Assembly: GCA_900548895.1 (NCBI GenBank)
Contig: URLZ01000049.1
Location: 1-14,515, forward strand
Direction of reading: 5' to 3'
Source: an uncultured Akkermansia sp.
Lineage (GTDB): Bacteria; Verrucomicrobiota; Verrucomicrobiia; Verrucomicrobiales; Akkermansiaceae
Length of the DNA stretch: 14,515 bases
Part shown: piece after piece, positions 6,718-13,692 of the stretch
Layout of the letters: each line of letters opens with the position of its first letter
Numbering within the stretch: the stretch's first letter is position 1
Translations under genes and position numbers: made by a program
Notes under the pieces: model-generated
What the model was told of the DNA's origin: nothing
The model's input: only the letters and a program-made list of their open reading frames with translations
Databases searched by the model: none

Positions 6718-7986
6718 TTACTTCTCAAGGTTGATGTTGATGGTGCCGCGCGTGTCGAGCGCGCGATCGCATCCGAAGATGATGAAAAGGTGCGGATCTC
6801 GCACTTCGCTGTCAACCTTCAGGTGGTAGAAGTTGCCGCGCGTGTTGTGCGGAGCACCGGCGTTGCCCTCATGCATGTCCTCGGCGATGAGCTTCTCGCC
6901 GTCGTAGAGGCGCACGCCCTTAATCGGCAGAGCATCGTTGCCGCCCTTGTAGATGAAGGAGACCACGTATTTTCCGGCCTCGCGGATGGGCAGCTCACCG
7001 TTGAGTTCAATGGGCGTGTTATCGCGGGGCAGCGACGATCTATTCCAACCCTTCTCATAGGTCAGCCCCTGAGCCCAAGCCTTCACCGCCACGTCGGCCG
7101 CCATGCCGAGCGTGCTCTCGGGATCCAGCTCCTTCATGCGCGCGGCGTATTTTTTCATGAGCCCGAGCTTCGTCACATCGCCCTTGCGGTGAATCGCGCC
7201 AATCGCATTCGCGCAGAAAACCTGCCGCTGCTCCGGCGTGTAGCCCGGCTCATCGAGCTTCGCATCCAGCGCCGCGAGAATCTCATCCAGCGTCGCATCG
7301 CGCATCTTGCCGCCCTCGCCCGGCACCTGATACTTGAGCATCTTCTCGGTAAAGCCCCAGGGATTGAACTCCAGACTGCGGATGTAGCCCGTCTCATCCT
7401 TCGGATCCGCCTTCTTGAGCTTGCCCATCACATCGGGGCGGTTCGCCCCCTCCACGCGCGCCGCCTGCCCCAGCAGGCGAGCCTGCGCCAAGCCCTTTTC
7501 CTTTTCCGCCTGCTCCACCAGCGCGTTCTGCTTCTTCATCGCACTGATGTGCCCGGCGATGCGCTTCGCGATATCCGCCTCATCGGCCTTCACCATCGCC
7601 GGGCCGCAAATCGTCGCGATATGGCGGCAGCCCGGCCCGTAGAGAATAATCGCCGGATACGACTCCGGCTTGACGCGCGGCAGCTTGCCCAGCGTCGCCG
7701 CAATCGCCTTGTTCTCCTTCTCACCGGTGAACTGCGGCACACCCAGCGGAATAAAAATGGCGTCGCCCGCAGCCTTGTTCACGCGCTCACTCTTCATGAG
7801 GCGCTCGCACACCCCCTTGCTCAGGCGATCCCAGCCGTCGGCATAGGCGAACACAATGTAGCCATTGTCCTTCACCCGGGCAGAAGCCTGCTCAAAATTC
7901 TCAGCCTTCGTCGCGGCCGAAGCACCAGCGGCGCAGAGCGTCAGCACGGACATGGCTGCAAGACCGGTAGACAGAAACGTATTCAT
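6718..7986 (-). CDS. Secreted protein: thioredoxin-like part plus beta-sandwich C-terminus
   Basis: A 422-residue protein. A Sec signal peptide is visible (MNTFLSTGLAAMSVLTLCAAGASA, cut near 24/25); the LTLC stretch is not a good lipobox. Residues 30-145 resemble a thioredoxin fold (GYIVFAYADGWDRLSKGVC, then YPAIILYGPG) but have no CxxC, so redox activity is doubtful. Residues 150-310 are mostly helical. Residues 325-422 look like the beta-sandwich found at the end of some hexosaminidases and fucosidases: G-K-Y-V-V-S-F-I-Y-K-G, a conserved E-D-x-H-x-G, N-x-Y-x-L and a final G-T-I-N-I. These assignments are by eye. The ATG at 7986 is preferred over an in-frame start at 8022 because the signal peptide begins there. 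It lies 89 nt after the larger protein gene upstream, and the two may be co-transcribed. Confidence 0.78.
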   Translation of the reverse strand: MNTFLSTGLAAMSVLTLCAAGASAATKAENFEQASARVKDNGYIVFAYADGWDRLSKGVCERLMKSERVNKAAGDAIFIPLGVPQFTGEKENKAIAATLGKLPRVKPESYPAIILYGPGCRHIATICGPAMVKADEADIAKRIAGHISAMKKQNALVEQAEKEKGLAQARLLGQAARVEGANRPDVMGKLKKADPKDETGYIRSLEFNPWGFTEKMLKYQVPGEGGKMRDATLDEILAALDAKLDEPGYTPEQRQVFCANAIGAIHRKGDVTKLGLMKKYAARMKELDPESTLGMAADVAVKAWAQGLTYEKGWNRSSLPRDNTPIELNGELPIREAGKYVVSFIYKGGNDALPIKGVRLYDGEKLIAEDMHEGNAGAPHNTRGNFYHLKVDSEVRDPHLFIIFGCDRALDTRGTININLEK

Positions 7987-8020
7987 GGATATAAGAGAGA
8001 AAAGAGAGAAATAAGAGATC

Positions 8021-8069
8021 AAAAAACGAATCGGGACAGCGGAACCGCCGGAACCGCCCGGCAGTTCCG
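8021..8069 (-). other. Short hairpin and T6 run between the two large surface-protein genes
   Basis: In the 89-nt gap, CGGAAC (8049-8054) pairs with GTTCCG (8064-8069), extendable to 9 bp with one wobble. A minus-strand T6 run follows about 22 nt later (8021-8026). The distance is too long for a normal intrinsic terminator. A 9-bp direct repeat (CGGAACCGC) adjoins it. No clear promoter for the downstream gene is seen, so partial read-through from the upstream gene is possible. Confidence 0.25.
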
Positions 8070-8075
8070 AATGAC

Positions 8076-10676
8076 TCAGGAAGACTGCCTGCCGTAAACG
8101 TAAATGCCGTTCAGATGCATGAAATTCTTGCCCGGGCGCAGAATGCGCACATAGCGAGCACGCGGCATCTCCGCCTGCAAATCGAAGCGCGTCACGCGAT
8201 CCGGCACCTTGCCGGCAGGCTGCCCGACATCCTTCCAGTCATCATCGCGACCGCTCTCCGACACCTGTACGCGCAGACCGCTGAGGCGGTTGCGGTGATC
8301 CGGCGTCGCCACCACCACAACGCCCGACACATTGATGAGACGCGGCAGCTCCACCGTCGCCCAGGCATTCTCCTCATTTTTCGTATGGAAGTGACCGCCG
8401 CCCGGCATCAGCAGGCCCGGGTGAGCGCAGGCATTGTCATACTGCTCCGCAATGCTGCTGAAGTACACCATACCCTCTCGCGACCAGAGCTTGCCCGGGA
8501 AGGGCTCGAACTTCGGCATCTTGTTATCAGGATCGCGATAGCGCTTCGAGAGCATCGAAACAATGTTGCGATACGACACAATATCGCGCATCTGCTCCGC
8601 ATTGCGAAGCGAAGCACCCAGCATCTTATCGCGATCATCTGCTGAAAGATCCTCACCGCCGCTGATACTCTCAATCGTCGCCGCCATCAGCTTGCGCTTG
8701 CCATCCTCACCCATCCCCTCGGAAAGCTTCGTACCCCAAGCGAGCACCGGCGTCGCATAGACCGGCTTCGCCGCCACCGTACTCAGCACCGAGCGGTAAA
8801 AATTGCACTTTTCATCCTCCGTCAGCTTGCCGTTTTTCTTGAAGAAATCAAGCTGCCTGCCGAGGAACTGCTCCAAGCGCCAGCGATCAGGCCCCATCCC
8901 GTCCACCGCCTTCCAGAAACTCGCGAAAGCCGTGTAGCGCTCACTGTCATCATCCCCCAGCTTCTTGTTCATCTCGGGGTAAACATGATTGCTCAGAATC
9001 TGCGCCGCCATCTCCGGGAAATCGCCCGCCAGCTTCTTGCACACCAAGCCATTGAGCGCCTTCCAACGGCCCTTGTCCCCCAGCTCCGTGCTGCTCAGCA
9101 GCTTCGCATAATCGCGCCAAGCCAGATAATTCGCCGGCTGGAAGCTCACCGCGCTGTTGTAGCAGGAGAGCGCCTTGCGCAGCCCCTCCTTATCCTTTTG
9201 CGCCGCGAACAAAGCCGCCAGACTCCGGTAGCCGTTCGACACAATCGTCTTCTTGAGCTCACCCTTTGAGTACAGCTTGTCAGCCATGTGCAGCGAACTG
9301 TACTCCCACGTATTGCGCCAGGGCGTCCAGTGCAAACTGCGCTCCCAAGTCAGCGAATACGACGGCACCCACTTATCCTTCACGCGCAGCACAAAGGCGC
9401 AGTGCCCCGGCTCGCCCGCCGTCAGCGCCGGAATCCCGTTCGCACAGGCCGAATACGCGCCGAAGTGAGAGAGACCGCCGCAGACGGCACCCACCTTGCT
9501 CGTAAACAGCATCGAATTGTTGAACAGCCCGTTGAAAGGATCCCAGTAACCCGAGCCGTGAATAATCTCGCCGAACAAATTGTAGAGCTTGTAGCCATTG
9601 CGCCAGCAGCAGCCACTGTACTCCTCCGCCGGCAAATGCACGTGATCCAGCGCCCACTCCAGCGACTCGCGCGAGCAAAAATCATTCTCACCCTTGCAAC
9701 CCGTCACAATGCGGCGTTGCCAGAACGGCAGAGAATCAAAAACCGTATTGAGACGCTGAGAACGAATCGCCGTAATATAATAATCCGCACGATCCAGCGC
9801 ATTCTTCGTCGGCCAGCTATTGAGCGCAAACTCCAGCGCCGTCGCCGTCAGCGTATCACGCTCCAGCACATTGTAAAGCATCTGCGGATCCTTGCGCAGC
9901 ATCTCAGCCATCAGCGCCACCGCGCGGCCCGGTTGCACACACTCACCCGTGTAAACCATCTGCTCCACCCAATCGAGATTATTCGTCAGGCGGCCCAGCA
10001 AATCACTACCCTCCGGCGTCGACGCCAGCTGCGCCATACTCTCCGTCTCGGCAGCAAGCTCCTCCTGCTCCGCCAACTGATCCTTAATCTCCGCCAGCTG
10101 GCGATTAATCGCCGCCGCGCGCACGGAATTCGCCGTGCGCTGCTCCGTGAGCAGCTCCTCGCGGCGCTTCTTGAGCTGATTCGACTTATCCTCCACCTTC
10201 TTCGCGCGAGCCTTGATCGCATCAGCCGACTGAATCTCAAAAGTCGCAAGCTGCCACTGCGCCAGCAGCAGGCGATTCTCGCGCTCATTGAGGAACGCAA
10301 CCACACTGTGTTTATCCGTCCCCTTCAGGCGCTTGAGAATCTCCTCACCCAAGCGCGCGCGCAGCGTCTCCGGCGACTGCCACTCCTCCCCCTTCACCGT
10401 CGAGCCATTGTAACTGCCGGGCAGCGGCGGAATGCCCGGCTCCTCGGCGAGAAGCTTCTCCTCCAGGAACGGATGCAGGTAAGGCTTGGCGAAATAAGCC
10501 CCCACCCCGAGAACCGCCAGAATACCGATCACCGTCAGAGCGCGGCGACCCCCCGAAGCTCGCCGGGCAGGCGCGGCAGCAGCCGCCGGCGAAGCGGCAG
10601 CGGAACGATTGGCAGAAGCAAGGCGAGCACCGGCCGCGGGCCGGCGAGAGCTGGGTTGAGGAGTCCTAGGTTTCAT
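8076..10676 (-). CDS. Membrane-anchored transglutaminase-like protein with coiled coil and discoidin-like C-terminus
   Basis: An 866-residue protein. Residues 1-45 are basic and Ala/Pro-rich and presumably cytoplasmic. One membrane helix follows (about 46-63), leaving the rest outside the cytoplasm. Residues 127-215 are a charged coiled coil (KKVEDKSNQLKKRREELL and similar). Residues 380-450 resemble a transglutaminase/cysteine-protease core, with C399 in VCGGLSHFGAYSACANGIPA and H425 in GEPGHCAFVLR; the third catalytic residue is not certain. Residues 470-720 are helical and repeat-like. Residues 735-866 match a discoidin/F5-8 type C fold (WATVELPRLINVSGVVVV, LSGLRVQVSESG, RARYVRI, GIYVYG), often used to bind glycans. 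The start at 10676 is supported by the promoter at 10705-10734. An in-frame TTG at 10706 lies within the -10 region and is rejected. Confidence 0.82.
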   Translation of the reverse strand: MKPRTPQPSSRRPAAGARLASANRSAAASPAAAAAPARRASGGRRALTVIGILAVLGVGAYFAKPYLHPFLEEKLLAEEPGIPPLPGSYNGSTVKGEEWQSPETLRARLGEEILKRLKGTDKHSVVAFLNERENRLLLAQWQLATFEIQSADAIKARAKKVEDKSNQLKKRREELLTEQRTANSVRAAAINRQLAEIKDQLAEQEELAAETESMAQLASTPEGSDLLGRLTNNLDWVEQMVYTGECVQPGRAVALMAEMLRKDPQMLYNVLERDTLTATALEFALNSWPTKNALDRADYYITAIRSQRLNTVFDSLPFWQRRIVTGCKGENDFCSRESLEWALDHVHLPAEEYSGCCWRNGYKLYNLFGEIIHGSGYWDPFNGLFNNSMLFTSKVGAVCGGLSHFGAYSACANGIPALTAGEPGHCAFVLRVKDKWVPSYSLTWERSLHWTPWRNTWEYSSLHMADKLYSKGELKKTIVSNGYRSLAALFAAQKDKEGLRKALSCYNSAVSFQPANYLAWRDYAKLLSSTELGDKGRWKALNGLVCKKLAGDFPEMAAQILSNHVYPEMNKKLGDDDSERYTAFASFWKAVDGMGPDRWRLEQFLGRQLDFFKKNGKLTEDEKCNFYRSVLSTVAAKPVYATPVLAWGTKLSEGMGEDGKRKLMAATIESISGGEDLSADDRDKMLGASLRNAEQMRDIVSYRNIVSMLSKRYRDPDNKMPKFEPFPGKLWSREGMVYFSSIAEQYDNACAHPGLLMPGGGHFHTKNEENAWATVELPRLINVSGVVVVATPDHRNRLSGLRVQVSESGRDDDWKDVGQPAGKVPDRVTRFDLQAEMPRARYVRILRPGKNFMHLNGIYVYGRQSS

Positions 10677-10704
10677 GAAAGCAGACAGCCGTGAGGCGTC
10701 TTGC

Positions 10705-10734
10705 ATTCTAGCCGTTGGCCGCGGGTAAGGTCAA
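10705..10734 (-). promoter_or_regulatory. Promoter of the transglutaminase-like gene
   Basis: On the minus strand, TTGACC (10729-10734), an 18-bp spacer and TAGAAT (10705-10710); each box has one mismatch to consensus. Transcription would begin near 10698, giving a leader of about 22 nt to the ATG at 10676. No Shine-Dalgarno sequence is visible in that leader. The direct-repeat element starts 34 bp further upstream. Confidence 0.6.
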
Positions 10735-10767
10735 GCACAAAATGTGTCCTCCCAACAGCCTGCAAAA

Positions 10768-10820
10768 CAACTATCATCGGTAAATTTACCGATCATTTAC
10801 CGATGATTTACACATCGCTT
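10768..10820. repeat. Direct repeat, copy A (53 bp, one mismatch to copy B)
   Basis: This 53-bp stretch recurs at 12288-12340 in the same orientation with a single difference (T at 10793, C at 12313). It begins with an 18-bp perfect palindrome, ATCGGTAAATTTACCGAT, at 10776-10793. A larger inverted repeat pairs 10773-10785 with 10795-10807 (13 bp, 9-nt spacer). Weaker similarity to copy B continues through C-rich DNA up to the stop codon of fic at 10921, so the original unit may be about 150 bp. Copies A and B bracket the fic gene. Confidence 0.92.
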
Positions 10821-10850
10821 GCGCATCGCTTACCGATCATGCACCCATCA
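10785..10850 (+). repeat. 11-bp direct-repeat array A (six units)
   Basis: Counting from 10785 in steps of exactly 11, the units are TTTACCGATCA, TTTACCGATGA, TTTACACATCG, CTTGCGCATCG, CTTACCGATCA and TGCACCCATCA. The consensus is close to yTTACCGATCA, with decay in units 3, 4 and 6. The step equals about one helical turn, so each unit would face the same side of the DNA. The array overlaps copy A of the direct repeat and lies upstream of the transglutaminase-like gene. It resembles iterons or a cooperative operator; there are no unique spacers, so it is not a CRISPR array. Confidence 0.75.
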
Positions 10851-10920
10851 ACCCCACCGCGCGCCCGCCGCCGCACGCCGCGCGGCCCGGCCAGCCCCCC
10901 TCTCCGCCACCGCCGCCGCA
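10839..10920. other. C-rich intergenic tail between fic and array A
   Basis: Low-complexity C- and CG-rich DNA between the end of fic and the repeat array. It shares fragments, such as GGCCCGGCC and a CCCCTCT-CGCC-CCGCC stretch, with the equivalent place beyond copy B (12399-12445). No gene or clear terminator is seen, though GC-rich hairpins could form. Confidence 0.5.
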
Positions 10921-12255
10921 CTAGCGGCTCAGCTGATCAAGGAAGTGAGGTGCCGGGCTGAACACATCCGTCCGAGACTGGCGCCTGCTGATCAAATACC
11001 CCATCTCCACCAGCTGCATCATGTCCGCGCGCGCCGTCTGCTTTGAGACCATATGCTGGCGAGCATGAGCCGCCACCGTCACGGAAACATCGGGATGCTT
11101 GAGGAAGCCGACCAGCACATCCTTCTGGCGATGATTCAGATCGAGAGACTCGCGCAAGCGACTGCACAGAGCCTCGTGTTCGCCCTGCTTGCGCCTCACC
11201 TGAGCCATCAGCGCATCGACCGACTTGCAAATTGCATCGAGTTGATTAATGATAAAGTAGTTCAGATCATTCTCATCCTCCTCGGAATTGAGGAAAGCCT
11301 CGAAGTAGCGCGCCGCGTGGTTGAAAATCTCATGAGAAATCGAAATATACTCAAACACCCAGTAGCCATGGCGCAGCATCGCCCAGTAAAACAGCGCACG
11401 TGCCGTGCGGCCGTTGCCGTCGACAAAAGGATGATCATAGGCCAGCTGAAAGTGAAGAGCAATCGCCCGAATCACCGGGTGAATATAATCCCCCTCATAC
11501 TCCTCATTGGCGAAGCGGCACAGCGCCTCCAAGCGCTCACGAAGCTCCCCCGCAGGCGGTGGCGTGTGCACCAGCTCACCGCTGCGATCATCCTCCACGC
11601 GCACGCGATCGTCCTCACAGCGCAAGCGCCCCACCTTCGACACATCCTCAAAAGTCCCCTCGACCAGACTGCGGTGCAGCGCCAGAATAAAATCAGGCGT
11701 CAGCGCCTCACTCTGCCGGTCCACAATCATCTGCATCGTCAGATAATTATTGAGAATCATCCGCTCATCCACCCCCACCGGCGCCCTGTTGCTCTTGAGC
11801 ATCTTCCTCGCCTCCGAGCGCGTCACAGCAGCACCCTCCAGCATACTCGACATCACCGACTCCTCGACCAGAGAATTGATCAGGTAGCGCTTCTGCTCAT
11901 CACCCCAGAAATTCCGCGACGAAGGCGCCGCCACATTGCCGCCGGCCTTCAGATCCACCTCGCGCAGCAACATCTGAATCATCCCCGTGCTCGCCAGCGT
12001 AAAACAACGCCCCCGCGCATCGCAGAGCGGCAACTTCATGCGAGCCTGGCGGCGGTGCAGCTTGATACCCAGCCACCACTGCTCCAAACTCAAACCATCG
12101 GGCCCGTGCTGATAACGCCTCCGCAAATCCTGCCAGCTCAGGTAGCGCTGCGTATTCATCGCCTCCTTCGCAGACTTCTCCATCACATCGAGAATCTCAA
12201 CACCGCCATCCGCCAAAATCGCATCAGGCTTGGGCACAGGGTAGCGTCTGGACAT
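10921..12255 (-). CDS. Fic-domain protein with self-inhibitory helix and winged-helix C-terminus
   Basis: A 444-residue protein. The full Fic active-site motif HPFVDGNGRTAR is at 275-286; Fic enzymes transfer AMP (or another nucleotide or phosphate group) from a nucleotide to hydroxyl groups of target proteins. An inhibitory-helix motif, S136-x-x-x-E140-G141 (SSMLEG), precedes the domain, as in class II Fic proteins, so activity is probably kept low in the absence of a trigger. A winged-helix-like segment spans about 375-432 (VSKQTARADMMQLVEMGYLISRR), suggesting DNA binding. No separate antitoxin gene is adjacent. The gene is bracketed by two copies of the same repeat element, and its promoter abuts copy B. 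Control of those repeats by the protein itself is a reasonable inference. The ATG at 12255 is the only good start. Confidence 0.92.
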   Translation of the reverse strand: MSRRYPVPKPDAILADGGVEILDVMEKSAKEAMNTQRYLSWQDLRRRYQHGPDGLSLEQWWLGIKLHRRQARMKLPLCDARGRCFTLASTGMIQMLLREVDLKAGGNVAAPSSRNFWGDEQKRYLINSLVEESVMSSMLEGAAVTRSEARKMLKSNRAPVGVDERMILNNYLTMQMIVDRQSEALTPDFILALHRSLVEGTFEDVSKVGRLRCEDDRVRVEDDRSGELVHTPPPAGELRERLEALCRFANEEYEGDYIHPVIRAIALHFQLAYDHPFVDGNGRTARALFYWAMLRHGYWVFEYISISHEIFNHAARYFEAFLNSEEDENDLNYFIINQLDAICKSVDALMAQVRRKQGEHEALCSRLRESLDLNHRQKDVLVGFLKHPDVSVTVAAHARQHMVSKQTARADMMQLVEMGYLISRRQSRTDVFSPAPHFLDQLSR

Positions 12256-12261
12256 GCCGAT

Positions 12262-12290
12262 ACCCTACCACGGCCCTCACATAATGTCAA
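12262..12290 (-). promoter_or_regulatory. fic promoter, apparently leaderless
   Basis: On the minus strand, a perfect TTGACA (12285-12290), a 17-bp spacer and TAGGGT (12262-12267). Transcription would start about 7 nt further on, at the ATG itself (12253-12255). The -35 box overlaps the first bases of direct repeat B, so a protein bound to the palindrome or 11-bp units there would sit directly against RNA polymerase. Confidence 0.5.
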
Positions 12291-12340
12291 CTATCATCGG
12301 TAAATTTACCGACCATTTACCGATGATTTACACATCGCTT
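12288..12340. repeat. Direct repeat, copy B (53 bp)
   Basis: The second copy of the element at 10768-10820, same orientation, with 52 of 53 bases identical. The one change shortens the perfect palindrome to 16 bp (12297-12312). It begins 33 bp upstream of the fic start codon and overlaps the fic -35 box. On its other side it grades into C-rich DNA leading to the thi4 promoter. Confidence 0.92.
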
Positions 12341-12359
12341 ACCGATGACGCACATCCCA
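12305..12359 (+). repeat. 11-bp direct-repeat array B (four clear units, one degenerate)
   Basis: The units in steps of 11 are TTTACCGACCA, TTTACCGATGA, TTTACACATCG, CTTACCGATGA and a poor fifth, CGCACATCCCA. Compared with array A, exactly one 11-bp unit is missing between TTTACACATCG and CTTACCGAT. The two arrays therefore share origin and have changed by whole-unit gain or loss. Confidence 0.7.
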
Positions 12360-12360
12360 C

Positions 12361-12398
12361 CGCCCCCACCGCCACTCGCCGCCCCCACCGCCACCCGC
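12361..12398 (+). repeat. Two tandem 19-bp C-rich repeats
   Basis: The unit CGCCCCCACCGCCACTCGC occupies 12361-12379, and the next copy, 12380-12398, differs at one base (C for T). It lies between array B and the thi4 promoter. This and the following 50 bp are strongly C-rich and carry no gene. Confidence 0.75.
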
Positions 12399-12452
12399 CG
12401 CACGGCCCGGCCTCGTCCTCTAACACGCCCCTCTGCCGCCGCCCCTTGCGGG

Positions 12453-12481
12453 TTGACAGCCGAGCCGACTTGGGGTAGCAT
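12453..12481 (+). promoter_or_regulatory. thi4 promoter
   Basis: A perfect TTGACA (12453-12458), a 17-bp spacer and TAGCAT (12476-12481). The start of transcription would be near 12488, leaving a leader of about 30 nt before the ATG at 12518. That is too short for a thiamine-pyrophosphate riboswitch, and none of its conserved motifs appear. Confidence 0.6.
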
Positions 12482-12517
12482 GAGCGGCAGAACAACACAC
12501 ACAGACCACCCGCCATT

Positions 12518-13294
12518 ATGGAAACCCTCGTCTCGCGCGGCATCATCGAATCCTACTTCGCCAAACTCAACTCCTGCCTCGAGCTCGACGCCGCCATCGT
12601 CGGCGGCGGCCCCTCCGGCATCGTCGCCGCCTACTACCTCGCCAAAGCCGGCTGCAAAGTCGCCCTGCTCGATCGCAAACTCTCCCCCGGCGGCGGCATG
12701 TGGGGCGGCGCCATGATGTTCAACGACATCGTCGTCCAGCAGGAAGCCCTGCCCATCGTCGAAGAACTCGGCCTCACCCACCGCCCCTACCGCGACGGCG
12801 CCAGCATCATCGACTCCGTCCACGCCACCGCCGGCCTCCTCTACCGCGCCACCCAAGCCGGCGCCACCATCTTCAACTGCTACTCCGTCGAAGACGTCGT
12901 CTACAAGCAGGGCCGCGTCGGCGGCGTCGTCGTCAACTGGACCCCCGTCCTGCGCGAAGGCCTGCACGTCGACCCCCTCACCCTCATCTCCAAAACCGTC
13001 CTCGACGCCACCGGGCACGACTGTGAAATCGCCCGCACCGTCGCCCGCAAAAACAACGTCCGCCTCAACACCCCCACCGGCGGCGTCATCGGAGAAATGA
13101 GCATGGACGCCGCCGAAGGCGAGCGCACCACCATCGACAACACCAAAGAAATCTACCCCGGCCTCTTCGTCTCCGGCATGGCCGCCAACGGCGTCAGCGG
13201 CAGCTTCCGCATGGGCCCCATCTTCGGCGGCATGCTCATGAGCGGCAAAAAAGTCGCCGAACTCATGCTCCAGTCCATCAAAGAACAATCCTGA
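12518..13294 (+). CDS. thi4: Thi4-type thiamine thiazole synthase
   Basis: A 258-residue protein, typical of bacterial and archaeal Thi4 (yeast THI4 is longer). It builds the thiazole phosphate precursor of thiamine from NAD, glycine and a sulfur source. A dinucleotide-binding GGGPSG is at 29-34, followed by LDRKLSPGGGMWGG at 51-64, and the family end GMAANGVSGSFRMGPIFGGMLMSGKK at about 220-244. In yeast and plant enzymes the sacrificed cysteine lies eight residues after the GHD histidine. Here the segment reads GHDCEIARTVARK, with V at that position and a cysteine two residues after the histidine, so a sulfide-using, multi-turnover form is more likely; this alignment is by eye. It stands alone, with its own promoter and no thiamine genes next to it. 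Codons end almost always in C. Confidence 0.93.
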   Translation: METLVSRGIIESYFAKLNSCLELDAAIVGGGPSGIVAAYYLAKAGCKVALLDRKLSPGGGMWGGAMMFNDIVVQQEALPIVEELGLTHRPYRDGASIIDSVHATAGLLYRATQAGATIFNCYSVEDVVYKQGRVGGVVVNWTPVLREGLHVDPLTLISKTVLDATGHDCEIARTVARKNNVRLNTPTGGVIGEMSMDAAEGERTTIDNTKEIYPGLFVSGMAANGVSGSFRMGPIFGGMLMSGKKVAELMLQSIKEQS

Positions 13295-13626
13295 CCCTTC
13301 GGCCCCATCGGCCACCCGCCGGCAGCAACACCGCCGGCCAACCCGCCGCCCCCGCCCGCAGCACCGCGAGCCGGGGCGGCTCTTTGCATACCCCACAGCC
13401 CCCGGCGCATCCTCCCCCCGGCACCACCCCACGCCCATCCTCCCCCTGAGACCCGCCCGCCTCCGGCACCACACACGAAGCCTACACACAGCACCCCGTC
13501 CGCCCCCGGCGCCACACGCACAGCCCACAGCAGCACCCCGCCACACGCGCCCTCGCTGCCCCCGTCCCCTCCGGCGGCACCTCACCACGCGCCCCCGCTG
13601 CCCGCGCAGACCCGCCCCGCCGCCGC
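13295..13626. other. C-rich intergenic region between convergent thi4 and fabG
   Basis: About 330 nt of strongly C-rich, low-complexity plus strand with loosely repeated pieces (CCCCCGGC, CCACACGC, AGCACCCCG). Open frames through it on the minus strand are Gly/Ala/Val-rich and run antisense through thi4, so I treat them as chance. Apart from the terminator candidates at each end I see no gene or RNA. Confidence 0.6.
13345..13385 (+). terminator. Candidate terminator after thi4
   Basis: GCCGCCCC (13345-13352) pairs with GGGGCGGC (13373-13380), with a 20-nt loop. It is followed by TCTTT. An alternative smaller hairpin, GAGCC/GGCTC, uses the same end. The stem lies 50 nt after the thi4 stop. 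The T run is weak. Confidence 0.4.
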
Positions 13627-13668
13627 AAAAAAGCCCGCGTGCCACCCCCGAAAGAGCAGCACGCGGGC
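13627..13668 (-). terminator. Intrinsic terminator after fabG
   Basis: A perfect 10-bp stem (13659-13668 with 13633-13642, GCCCGCGTGC) with a 16-nt loop is followed immediately on the minus strand by six T residues (13627-13632). It starts 24 nt after the fabG stop codon. This is the clearest terminator in the window. Confidence 0.85.
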
Positions 13669-13692
13669 CAAAACTACGCGAAAAGGCGGGGC

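Noticed and set aside
6715..8097. Plus-strand open frame (460 codons) opposite the secreted-protein gene
   Set aside because: Antisense shadow: the minus strand has a signal peptide and plausible fold, and this frame has neither.
9288..10694. Plus-strand open frame (468 codons) opposite the transglutaminase-like gene
   Set aside because: It is Arg/His/Leu-rich with no domain, antisense to a protein with clear coiled-coil and domain structure.
10785..10850. CRISPR-like array
   Set aside because: The units are 11 bp, directly abutting and without unique spacers; no cas genes are present.
12482..12517. Thiamine-pyrophosphate riboswitch before thi4
   Set aside because: The leader from the predicted transcript start is only about 30 nt, and the conserved CUGAGA-type motifs are absent.
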